From Phenylobacterium sp. (lineage in GTDB: Bacteria; Pseudomonadota; Alphaproteobacteria; Caulobacterales; Caulobacteraceae), in NCBI GenBank assembly GCA_028291285.1, contig JAQGIJ010000346.1:1-18497 (forward strand): a DNA stretch of 18,497 nucleotides, in the 5' to 3' direction. The position numbers were made by a program, and so were the translations under genes. Of the stretch, positions 7,117 to 13,810 are shown piece after piece. Positions within the stretch are counted from its first letter, which is position 1, and every line of letters begins with the position of its first letter. The notes below the pieces were generated by a model. It saw nothing but the letters and a program-made list of their open reading frames with translations. It was not told the DNA's origin and did no database searches.

Positions 7117-8331
7117 TCAGACCTCCAGCTCGGCCTGGGTCAGGTTGCAGCCGGCCAGGCGGGCCTGGGTCATGTCGCACTCCAGGAACCGGGCGCGCAG
7201 CGCATTGGCGCCGCGCAGGTCGGCGCTGCGCAGGCTGGCGCGGGTGAAGTCGGTGCGCACATAGCGGCCCGGGCTGATCAGCAGTGGCCCGAGCTGGGCG
7301 CCGCGAAGGTCCGCCCGCGCGAACTGGCCGTCCACCAGCCTGGCGCCGCGCAGGTCGGCGTCGCGCAGGTCCGCGCCGCGGAAGTCGCCGCCCGAGAGGT
7401 CCGCGCCCTGCAGCTGGGTGCGGCGCATGTCGAGCCCGAAGAACACTGCGCCGGGCGCGATCAGCCCCGTCAGCCGCCGGCCTTCCAGCGTCCTCAGCGG
7501 CCGGAAGTCCACCTGCGGCAGCTTCATCACCGCGCCGGCGCGTCCGTCGCTGTCGCAATAGGCCTCGTGCTCGTCGAGGATCTCATCGACCGGCTTGTCG
7601 TCCACATAGACCAGCGGCGGCGGCGCGCGCAGCACATCGGTCATGTCCGCGTCGTCGAGCCGGGCGTGCTCCAGGTTGACCCCGGTCAGCACCGCCCGCT
7701 TCATCGAGGCGCCGGTGAGGTCCGCCCCGCCCAGGTCCGCCCCGGAGAGGTCGGCTCCGTCCAGCACCGCCCGCATCAGCCGGGCGCCCGCCAGGTGCGC
7801 GCCGGCGAGCACCGCGTCGGTGAAGTCGCTGGCGGTGGCGATGGTGCCGGACAGGTGCGCGCCTTCGAGGTTGGCGCCATGCAGCACGGCGTAGGTCAGC
7901 TCGCCCGGCCGGTGCTCGTGGCGCAGCACGCGGAAGCCGTCGAGCTTGTCCTGCAGGGCGATGCGGCCCTCGCGCAGGTCGCAGCCGGCCATCTCCGCCT
8001 GGGCCAGGTTGGCGCCGCGCAGGCAGGCGCCGCGGAGGTCCGCGCGCTTCAGGTTGATCCGCCGCATGTCGGCTTCGCGCAGGTCCGCGCCGAACAGGAT
8101 CGCCCGCGACAGGTTGGCGTCCGCGAGGCTCGCGCCCGACAGGCAGGCGCCGGCGAGGTCGGCCTCGCGCAGGTCCACCCCTTCCAGCGAGCAGTTCGAA
8201 AGGTCGGCATAGGTCAGGCACATCCGCCGCCCGCCCGCGCGTCCGGCGAGATAGCGGTGGTGCGCCTCCACCGCCTCGTTGAGCGCCTTGGCGTCCAACG
8301 GCGTGTGATGTTGCGGGAGCGTGCTCGTCAT
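7117..8331 (-). CDS. Pentapeptide-repeat protein with two repeat blocks
   Basis: The protein has 404 residues. Tandem A-[DN]-L-x-x pentapeptides occupy about residues 40-125, 145-235 and 300-404; such repeats fold as a right-handed square beta-helix. Two non-repeat headers precede repeat blocks and resemble each other: residues 24-46 (HHRYLAG...ADLS) and 255-277 (HEAYCDS...VDFR), each with His, a following aromatic and a Gly-rich turn. The insert at about 122-143 (LQDKLDGFRVLRHEH) also breaks the helix. There is no signal peptide or membrane segment. Function is unknown; family members range from DNA-mimicking gyrase protectors to scaffolds, and nothing here decides. The ATG at 8331 has no obvious Shine-Dalgarno sequence. 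The gene lies 85 bp downstream of corA on the same strand. Confidence 0.9.
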   Translation of the reverse strand: MTSTLPQHHTPLDAKALNEAVEAHHRYLAGRAGGRRMCLTYADLSNCSLEGVDLREADLAGACLSGASLADANLSRAILFGADLREADMRRINLKRADLRGACLRGANLAQAEMAGCDLREGRIALQDKLDGFRVLRHEHRPGELTYAVLHGANLEGAHLSGTIATASDFTDAVLAGAHLAGARLMRAVLDGADLSGADLGGADLTGASMKRAVLTGVNLEHARLDDADMTDVLRAPPPLVYVDDKPVDEILDEHEAYCDSDGRAGAVMKLPQVDFRPLRTLEGRRLTGLIAPGAVFFGLDMRRTQLQGADLSGGDFRGADLRDADLRGARLVDGQFARADLRGAQLGPLLISPGRYVRTDFTRASLRSADLRGANALRARFLECDMTQARLAGCNLTQAELEV

Positions 8332-8416
8332 GGCGTGTCATGCGCAACATCGCCGCCCGCGCTTAAGGAACGGTGTGCGCAGGCTGATTTTCGGGGCGCG
8401 GTGGAGGAGCTCGCCG

Positions 8417-9367
8417 CTACAGCCACCGACGCCGCCGGAACCACCACAGCGGCACGACGGCGGAGAGGAGCATCAGCGCCAGCGCCGCGGGATAGGCCCA
8501 AAACTTGTCCAGCTCGGGCATGTGATGGAAGTTCATGCCCCAGATCGAGGCCAGCAGGGTCGGCGGGGTGAAGATCACCGCATAGACCGAGAAAAACTTG
8601 ATGATGCCGTTCTGCTCGATGTTGATCAGGCCCAGCGCCGCATCCAGCAGGAAGGAGATGTGGCTGGACTCGAAGCTGGCGTGCTCGGTCAGCGACTGGG
8701 CGTCGCGCTGCAGCGAGGTCAGGTGGGTCTGGCACTCCGGATCGCCGGCGATCTCGCGGGCGAGGCTGGCGAAGCTCACGGCCCGCCCGACGCTGGTCAG
8801 GCTGCTGCGCGCCAGGGAGGCCACCGACTGGGCGCGGGCCAACTCGGTGAGCAGCGGCTCGAAGCCGCCGCCCTGCGGCCGGTTGAAGATGGTGATCGAG
8901 GCGCCTTCCACCCGCTCGCTGGTCTGCTCCAGGACCTTCGCCAGCCGCTCGATCACGGCGTCCAGCAGGCCCAGCAGGGCCGCGGTCCCGCTCTGCACGT
9001 CCGCCTGGCGCGCCCGCTCGGCGAACACGGCGAACGCGCGCAGCTCGTCATAGCGGATGGTGACCAGGAGGCCCTTGACGAGCACGAAGGTCACCGGGAC
9101 GGCCTGGGGCCCGTCGTCGCTGTGCGCCAGCAGGGTGGCGGTCATGAAGGTCGCGCCGTTCTCCTGGTAGAGACGGCTGGAGGGCTCGATCTGCGCCATC
9201 TCCTCGGCGGTGGGCAGGTCGACGCCGAGCGCGGCCTCGACGAACAGCTCCTCCTCGCGGCTGGGGCAGAGGAGGTCGACCCATATGGCGTCGGCCGGCG
9301 GCGTCCAGGCGGCCTGCGGCCCGAGCGGCTCGAAGCCCGCCGCTCCCCGCCGCAACAGGCTCAGCAT
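8417..9367 (-). CDS. corA: CorA-family divalent cation transporter
   Basis: This 316-residue inner-membrane channel subunit carries the family signature GMN at 277-279 (SIWGMNF), at the end of the first membrane helix (about 258-276), followed by the short outward loop with the MPEL motif (283-286) and a second helix (about 291-310) ending in an Arg-rich cytosolic tail. The long N-terminal region is the cytoplasmic funnel. CorA pentamers import Mg2+, and often Co2+ or Ni2+; the related ZntB exports Zn2+ and carries GIN, so GMN favours CorA. The gene lies 18 bp after the CHAP gene on the same strand and has no clear ribosome site of its own, which suggests co-transcription and perhaps coupling. 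Confidence 0.92.
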   Translation of the reverse strand: MLSLLRRGAAGFEPLGPQAAWTPPADAIWVDLLCPSREEELFVEAALGVDLPTAEEMAQIEPSSRLYQENGATFMTATLLAHSDDGPQAVPVTFVLVKGLLVTIRYDELRAFAVFAERARQADVQSGTAALLGLLDAVIERLAKVLEQTSERVEGASITIFNRPQGGGFEPLLTELARAQSVASLARSSLTSVGRAVSFASLAREIAGDPECQTHLTSLQRDAQSLTEHASFESSHISFLLDAALGLINIEQNGIIKFFSVYAVIFTPPTLLASIWGMNFHHMPELDKFWAYPAALALMLLSAVVPLWWFRRRRWL

Positions 9368-9385
9368 GCGCGCAGCGCTGGGATC

Positions 9386-10066
9386 TTACTGGCCGGACTT
9401 CGCGTCGCCGCGGGTCGCCGCCGCGATCAGGGCGCCGATCTGGTCGGTGGAATCGGCCACCTGGCTCAGGATGCGCATCGGGCCGGCGCCGGGCCGCACC
9501 GCCGTGGCCATCTGGTTGGCCGCGGATTGCGCCATGGCGATGGCGGTGTTCTCGGCGGTGTTGAAGCCCGAGCCGGCGACCTGCCGCGCCTGGGCGTCGG
9601 GATAGATGAAGCCATAGGTCGGATAGGTCGAACCGCCCAGGTCGCGGTTGGGGTCGTACCAGACCTTCACCTCGCTCCAGTCGCCGCGCGGCGACACGTC
9701 CACCAGGGTCACGTCCTTCTCGATCTTGCCGCGCGAGCCTTCGATCGGCGACCAGTTGGCGTGGGTGATCTGCACGATGCGCTCGGTCAGCACCTCGCTG
9801 ACCACGGCCACGTGGCCGAGCTTCATGCGCTCGGTGGGCTTGAAGCACAGCACCGCGCCCGCGCGCGGCGTGAAGCCGGTCTCGTAGTGGCCGACGGCCT
9901 GCTTCCACCAGGTGTAGGCGTCGCCGAAGATCTGGATGCCGGAGACCAGACGCGCGAAGGGAACACACTGCCAATAGGTGTCGGCGACCGCGGCGGCCGT
10001 CGGCGCGAGGCTGACGATGGCCGCGACGGCCAGGGAACCCAGCAGGGTTCTCGTCCGTTTGAGCAT
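9386..10066 (-). CDS. Exported CHAP-domain peptidoglycan hydrolase
   Basis: The protein has 226 residues. The N-terminus is a Sec signal peptide: basic MLKRTRT, a hydrophobic stretch and a likely cleavage after AVA near residue 28. The CHAP (NlpC/P60-like cysteine amidase/endopeptidase) triad is visible: Cys34 in WQCVPFAR, His85 in KLGHVAVVSEV and Asn104 in THANW. The catalytic Cys would lie only about six residues into the mature protein. Beyond about residue 150 there is an Ala/Gly-rich tail without a recognisable cell-wall-binding domain. A periplasmic role in murein remodelling is likely. GGGAGGG lies about 9 nt upstream of the ATG. It heads a probable operon with corA. Confidence 0.9.
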   Translation of the reverse strand: MLKRTRTLLGSLAVAAIVSLAPTAAAVADTYWQCVPFARLVSGIQIFGDAYTWWKQAVGHYETGFTPRAGAVLCFKPTERMKLGHVAVVSEVLTERIVQITHANWSPIEGSRGKIEKDVTLVDVSPRGDWSEVKVWYDPNRDLGGSTYPTYGFIYPDAQARQVAGSGFNTAENTAIAMAQSAANQMATAVRPGAGPMRILSQVADSTDQIGALIAAATRGDAKSGQ

Positions 10067-10280
10067 GTTCTGGGGCCCTCCCCGACGCTAGACGTCCAAG
10101 GGATAACCCTAACCCCGATCCAGTGAAAAGAGGGTTTACGCCGCCGCGACCCAGCGTCGCGTGCGATCTGCCGCCCTCACGATCACGTTACAACCTGGCT
10201 CAACTCAGAGCCTCCTAGATCTTACAAGTATTTTGCGGGCGACCAGGCCCCGTTCATGGCCGCGCGGCCGCGCTCCGGTT

Positions 10281-10366
10281 CCGTGACATACGCTACGTTG
10301 CTGAATTCGAGCGTGGGATCTACACGAAGCCGGCCTGTGGCGAGCCCGCGACGCATGATGTCACGG
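10281..10366. repeat. 9-bp inverted repeat pair
   Basis: CCGTGACAT at 10281-10289 is the exact reverse complement of ATGTCACGG at 10358-10366; 68 bp separate them. It could be a pair of operator half-sites or chance. No regulator can be named. Confidence 0.35.
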
Positions 10367-10463
10367 CCGCTGTAACGCTTTGAAACACGAGCCGCCAAGC
10401 TTCGGCCGAATGATGGGGGAGGCGCGAGACGCCAGCTTCACAATTCTGCGACTGCCGAGCTGC

Positions 10464-10472
10464 TGTGGATAA
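10464..10472 (-). promoter_or_regulatory. DnaA-box-like 9-mer in a hairpin loop
   Basis: On the minus strand the sequence is TTATCCACA, an exact match to the strong DnaA box. It occupies positions 1-9 of an 11-nt loop flanked by GCTGC (10459-10463) and GCAGC (10475-10479), a 5-bp stem. It lies 74 bp upstream of the TerC-family ATG. Only this one box was seen, so it does not indicate an origin; a role for DnaA as a transcription factor is possible. Confidence 0.4.
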
Positions 10473-10545
10473 GTGCAGCCGTGCCGCTTCCCCTGGCTCC
10501 CGACGCGGGATCGGCTAAAAGCGTCGCCGGACAGGAGCCGACCGC

Positions 10546-11337
10546 ATGGAGAATCTCGCCGCGCTCGCGGCCCGCCCGGAGGCCTGGGTCGCCCTCGTCA
10601 CCCTGATCGTGATGGAGGTGGTGCTGGGGATCGACAACCTGGTGTTCGTCTCGATCCTGTCGAACAAGCTGCCGGAGGCCAGCCGCCGCAAGGCGCGGTT
10701 CATCGGCATCTCGCTGGCGCTGCTCATGCGCATCGGCCTGCTCTCGACGCTGGTCTTCATCGTCGGCCTCACCGCGCCGGTGTTCACCCTGCCGTTCACC
10801 GCGCCCGCCGGCGAGGACGGCCATCCGCTGGTGGACCTGGCCTTCTCCTGGCGCGACCTGATCCTGCTGGCCGGCGGCTTCTTCCTGGTCTGGAAGGCGA
10901 CCACCGAGATCCACCACAGCGTCGACCCGCACCAGAGCGACGATCTGCTGGACAAGCGACGGACCGGCACGCTCGGCTTCGGCGCCGCCATCGTGCAGAT
11001 CCTGCTGCTGGACATCGTCTTCTCGATCGATTCGATCCTCACCGCCGTGGGCATGACCGAGCATCTGCCGATCATGATCGTCGCGGTGATCGTCGCGGTC
11101 GGGCTGATGCTGCTGGCGGCCAACCCGCTGGCCGACTTCATCAATTCCAATCCCAGCGTCGTGATGCTGGCGCTGGGGTTCCTGCTGATGATCGGCGCGA
11201 CCCTGATCGCCGACGGCTTCGGCGTGCACGTGCCCAAGGGCTACATCTACGCCGCGATGGCGTTCTCCGGGGGCGTGGAGGGGCTGAACCTGGCCGCGCA
11301 GCGGGCCAAGCGCAAAGCCGGCAAGCCGCGGGCCTGA
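10546..11337 (+). CDS. TerC-family integral membrane protein
   Basis: This 263-residue polytopic membrane protein has about seven hydrophobic segments. Two TerC signatures are clear: [13 protein letters not shown] with Asp30 and [13 protein letters not shown] with Asp156 and Asp162, acidic residues within membrane helices thought to handle metal ions. Members of this family (Alx, MeeY/YkoY, YgdQ) export Mn2+ or help load metal into secreted proteins. Length and a basic C-terminus ([11 protein letters not shown]) fit the YgdQ-like subgroup. CAGGAG (10532-10537) lies 8 nt before the ATG. It stands alone, preceded by a long divergent regulatory region. I looked for, and could not recognise, a Mn2+ (yybP-ykoY) riboswitch upstream. 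Confidence 0.9.
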   Translation: MENLAALAARPEAWVALVTLIVMEVVLGIDNLVFVSILSNKLPEASRRKARFIGISLALLMRIGLLSTLVFIVGLTAPVFTLPFTAPAGEDGHPLVDLAFSWRDLILLAGGFFLVWKATTEIHHSVDPHQSDDLLDKRRTGTLGFGAAIVQILLLDIVFSIDSILTAVGMTEHLPIMIVAVIVAVGLMLLAANPLADFINSNPSVVMLALGFLLMIGATLIADGFGVHVPKGYIYAAMAFSGGVEGLNLAAQRAKRKAGKPRA

Positions 11338-11427
11338 CCGCGTTGCCGCGAGGCGCGACGCACCCTAGCCTGCCCCCGAGTTGAGTCGCGCGCGAGGGCG
11401 TGGCTCGCTCGCCCGCGGGATGCGCGC

Positions 11428-13680
11428 ATGCCGATCAGCTACCTTTCGGCCGCCCAGATCTCCAGGCTCGACCTCACGATCTTCCATCAGCTGTCCACCA
11501 CCCAGATCGGACAGCTGACCGCCACCCAGATGGCGGCGCTCAGCGTGACCGAGCTCGAGGCGCTCAGCTCCGCCCAGGGGGCGGCGCTGTCGGTAACCCA
11601 GGTGAAGGCGCTCAGCGTCACCCAGCTGCCACACGTTCCCGACGCGGTGGTGTTCGACTCCAACCAGCTGCTGGCGCTCAACGGCGCCCAGCTCAGCGCG
11701 CTCAGCGACACCCAGTTCGGCCACATCGACGCCACCGGGATCGGCCGGATGTCGGCCGTGCAGGTGGCGACGCTCGCCGGCGCCCGGCTTTCGGCGCTGA
11801 CCAGCGCCCAGGTCGCCGGTTTCGCCACGGTGCAGATCCGCAGCCTGACAAGCGCCCAGTTCGCCGCGCTCACCGTCACCGACCTCGGCGAGCTCAGGTC
11901 TGACCAGCTGGCCGCCCTCACCACGGTACAGGTCGGCTATCTGACCTCGACACTGGCGGGCGGGCTCTCCACCACCCAGCTGGCCGGCTTGGCGCCCAGC
12001 CAGATCGGCGCACTCTCCACCACCAGCCTGGCGGCGCTCAGCGCCACCCAGGTGCAGTCGCTCAGCTCCACCCAGCTGTCGGGCCTGACCACCCTCCAGG
12101 TGGCTAGCCTGAACGCCACCAACTTCGCCGAGCTGTCGACCACCCAGATCGCCGGCTTCACGCCCGCCGAGCTCGCCGCCATCTCGCCGACCAACCTCTG
12201 GTCGCTCGACAGCGGGCTGATCCAGAGCCTGACGCCCACCCAGTTCGCGGGGCTCACCACCATCCAGCTCTCGGCCCTGGACGCCACCGCCTTCGCCAAG
12301 CTGGGCGGGGCGCAGATCGCGGCCCTGGCGCCCGCCCAGCTGGGCGCGCTGACGGCCGCAAACCTGATGTCGCTCGGTGACTCCCAGCTGGCTGCGCTGA
12401 CGTCGTCGCAGATGCAGGGGCTCTCGGCGACCCAGCTGGGATCGCTCGACGCCACCGGATTCGGACGGTTCTCGTCGACCCAGATCCTGGCGCTGAGGCC
12501 CGCGCAGATCGGCGCGCTGCCGGCGGAGAAGTTCTCAGCGCTGGACGCCTCGGTGGTGGGCCAGCTCACCACCAGCCAGGTGGCGGGGCTCTCGGCCTAC
12601 CAGGCGCACCGCCTGTCGACCGGCGACATGGCCGAGTTCAGCCTCACCCAGATCAAAGCCTTGGGCCCCGGCCACCTCGCCGCCCTCTCGCCCGACGCCT
12701 TCGCGGCGCTGAACGCCGACCAGCTCGCGGCGCTGACCTCGACCCAGCTCTCTGCGGTGGGCGCGGCCTCCATCGACGCGCTGAGCGCGACCCAGGTCCA
12801 GGCGCTGACCACCACCCAGCTCGACGGCCTCGCCACGGCCACCATCAAGGCGCTCAGCACGACCGGCTTCGCCGAGCTCACCTCGACACAGGTCCTGGCG
12901 CTGACGCCCAGCCAGATCGGTGCGCTCTCCACCGACAACCTGATGGCCCTGACCACCACCGAGCTCGGCGAGCTGACCGGCACCCAGATGGCGGCGCTCA
13001 CGAGCACCCAGGTGGGCGCGCTCACCACGACCCAGGTGAGCGAGCTGCGCTTCGCCCAGATCTACGCCCTGTCGGCGAACCAGATGGCCGCGCTGGCCTC
13101 GACGGCCGTGGCGGCGCTGAGCCCCAACCAGCTGGTGGGTTTCGGCGCGAACCAGCTGGGGTCGCTCTCCACCACCGCGTTCGAGGCGCTGAGCGCCACC
13201 CAGGTCCAGTCGCTGAGCACCGGCCAGGTGATGGGCTTCAGCGTCAACCAGCTGCGCAACATGGTCACCGACGATCTGGGCAGGCTGACGCTCACCCAGT
13301 TCAGCGCGCTGCTGCCGACGCAGATCGGCGCCATCCCCTCGCAGCTGGTGCAGGGGCTGGCGAGCACGGCGGTGGCGGCGCTCACGCCGACCCAGGTCGC
13401 CGGCCTCACCACCTTGCAGCTGTCGGCGCTCGCCGCCGGTGCCTTCCCTTCCGTGAGCCCCGGCCAGATCGCCGGCCTCACCCCCACCCAGGTCCGCAGC
13501 CTGCCGACGGACGTCATGGCTGCGCTCAGCGCCACCCAGATGGCGGCGCTGACGCCCGCCCAGATACCCTCGCTCACCACCACCCAGATCGCCGGCCTCA
13601 CCACCACCCAGGTGGCCGCCCTGACCCCGCTCCAGCTCAACGTCCTGAGCTCGGGCCAGGTCGCCTGGCTGCCGGGCTAG
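11428..13680 (+). CDS. Giant octapeptide-repeat protein, function unknown
   Basis: The protein has 750 residues, of which about 728 are consecutive octapeptides of consensus L-[ST]-x-[TA]-Q-[ILV]-x-[AGS]. Eight units fill residues 6-69; a 14-residue stretch (70-83) slips the register by two; 83 units then run uninterrupted from 84 to 747, followed by LPG and the stop. Gln is at position 5 in 60 of the 91 units by my count. No Cys and only five Lys are present. There is no signal peptide, membrane segment, sortase site or RTX motif, so localisation is open. [ST]2 and Gln5, often with Pro at 3, look like a helix N-cap box, suggesting a solenoid of very short helices; a beta-solenoid is the alternative. 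No good ribosome site precedes ATG 11428, but no other ATG lies upstream in frame. Codon use matches the neighbouring genes. Confidence 0.85.
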   Translation: MPISYLSAAQISRLDLTIFHQLSTTQIGQLTATQMAALSVTELEALSSAQGAALSVTQVKALSVTQLPHVPDAVVFDSNQLLALNGAQLSALSDTQFGHIDATGIGRMSAVQVATLAGARLSALTSAQVAGFATVQIRSLTSAQFAALTVTDLGELRSDQLAALTTVQVGYLTSTLAGGLSTTQLAGLAPSQIGALSTTSLAALSATQVQSLSSTQLSGLTTLQVASLNATNFAELSTTQIAGFTPAELAAISPTNLWSLDSGLIQSLTPTQFAGLTTIQLSALDATAFAKLGGAQIAALAPAQLGALTAANLMSLGDSQLAALTSSQMQGLSATQLGSLDATGFGRFSSTQILALRPAQIGALPAEKFSALDASVVGQLTTSQVAGLSAYQAHRLSTGDMAEFSLTQIKALGPGHLAALSPDAFAALNADQLAALTSTQLSAVGAASIDALSATQVQALTTTQLDGLATATIKALSTTGFAELTSTQVLALTPSQIGALSTDNLMALTTTELGELTGTQMAALTSTQVGALTTTQVSELRFAQIYALSANQMAALASTAVAALSPNQLVGFGANQLGSLSTTAFEALSATQVQSLSTGQVMGFSVNQLRNMVTDDLGRLTLTQFSALLPTQIGAIPSQLVQGLASTAVAALTPTQVAGLTTLQLSALAAGAFPSVSPGQIAGLTPTQVRSLPTDVMAALSATQMAALTPAQIPSLTTTQIAGLTTTQVAALTPLQLNVLSSGQVAWLPG
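11443..13668 (+). repeat. Array of about 91 octapeptide (24-bp) coding repeats
   Basis: The octad array covers residues 6-747 of the protein. At DNA level the unit is 24 bp and many copies are nearly identical, for example CTCACCACCACCCAG around 13574 and 13598. The one break in the 8-residue register is at residues 70-83 (about 11635-11676), where 14 residues replace 16. Identical stretches make the array prone to expansion, contraction and assembly error. Confidence 0.9.
11941..13668 (+). repeat. Higher-order superrepeat of 7 octads (56 residues, 168 bp)
   Basis: Superrepeats start at residues 172, 228, 284, 340, 396, 476, 532, 612, 668 and 724. Spacing is 56 residues except twice, where it is 80 because of three extra octads (444-467 and 580-603). 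The first octad ends in a charged residue in 7 of 10 copies; the third has Pro at position 3 in 8 of 10; the fourth lacks Gln5 in 9 of 9 complete copies. The stop codon falls just inside the fourth octad of the last copy. Confidence 0.7.
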
Positions 13681-13729
13681 AGCCCTTCCCGCTCGCGTTG
13701 AATCAACGCGAGCGGAAAAGAAGGGCTCT
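13679..13729. terminator. Large bulged palindrome 1 after the octapeptide gene
   Basis: Outer arms AGAGCCCTTC (13679-13688) and GAAGGGCTCT (13720-13729) are 10-bp exact complements. Inner arms CCGCTCGCGTTG (13689-13700) and CAACGCGAGCGG (13704-13715) are 12-bp exact complements around a 3-nt loop AAT. The only asymmetry is AAAA (13716-13719) on the 3' side. It begins inside the stop codon. It can act as a bidirectional terminator or mRNA 3'-end stabiliser, though no T-tract follows on the plus strand. Confidence 0.7.
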
Positions 13730-13745
13730 CACTTAGAAGCGACGA

Positions 13746-13790
13746 CCCTGTTCATCCCACCTGACTTGCCTCAAGTCAGGTGGGACAGGG
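13746..13790. terminator. Large bulged palindrome 2 before the priA 3' end
   Basis: Outer arms CCCTGT (13746-13751) and ACAGGG (13785-13790); inner arms CCCACCTGACTTG (13756-13768) and CAAGTCAGGTGGG (13772-13784) around the 3-nt loop CCT; the only unpaired bases are TCAT (13752-13755) on the 5' side. It has the same architecture as palindrome 1 but in the opposite orientation and with unrelated sequence. It lies 20 bp from the priA stop on the convergent side, so a priA terminator is the simplest reading. Confidence 0.7.
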
Positions 13791-13810
13791 CTAGGCGGCC
13801 GCGCGCGGCG

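Larger units (their letters stand above)
10067..10545. other. 479-bp intergenic region, AT-richer, between divergent CHAP and TerC genes
   Basis: I find no supported gene here. The middle (10180-10410) is visibly less GC-rich than the genes. It holds the upstream regions of both divergent genes, a 9-bp inverted repeat (10281-10366), a 12-bp palindrome GGCCGCGCGGCC near 10258 and a DnaA-box-like 9-mer (10464-10472). GCTAAAAG at 10514-10521 resembles the Caulobacter housekeeping -10 element (GCTANAWC) and would place a start just before the terC ribosome site, but I see no convincing -35. A 20-codon ATG frame at 10410-10472 has no ribosome site and is not called. Confidence 0.6.

Noticed and set aside
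6611..7558. Extension of the alpha/beta hydrolase frame by about 316 codons upstream
   Set aside because: The extension is Arg/Pro/Gly-rich shadow sequence antisense to the DUF488 gene and the hydrolase fold begins after the ATG at 6610.
10098..10117. Telomere-like GGATAACCCTAACCCC
   Set aside because: Only two short copies; surrounding sequence is ordinary intergenic DNA with genes on both sides.
10410..10472. 20-codon open frame starting ATGATG, ending at the DnaA-like box
   Set aside because: No ribosome site and no sign of conservation can be seen; too short to support.
10180..10545. Possible yybP-ykoY Mn2+ riboswitch before the TerC gene
   Set aside because: Such riboswitches precede many TerC genes, but I could not recognise the conserved junction sequences; a covariance-model search would be needed.
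11365..13640. Series of long minus-strand open frames (145, 211, 143 and 192 codons) under the octapeptide gene, themselves repetitive
   Set aside because: They are the antisense image of the 24-bp repeat; the codon pattern of the plus strand avoids stops in this frame. They break at several stops, have no ribosome sites and give Trp/Val/Ser-rich unnatural proteins.
11428..13680. Octapeptide array as a CRISPR-like or noncoding direct repeat
   Set aside because: The repeats keep frame for 750 codons with synonymous variation and no unique spacers, which is coding behaviour.
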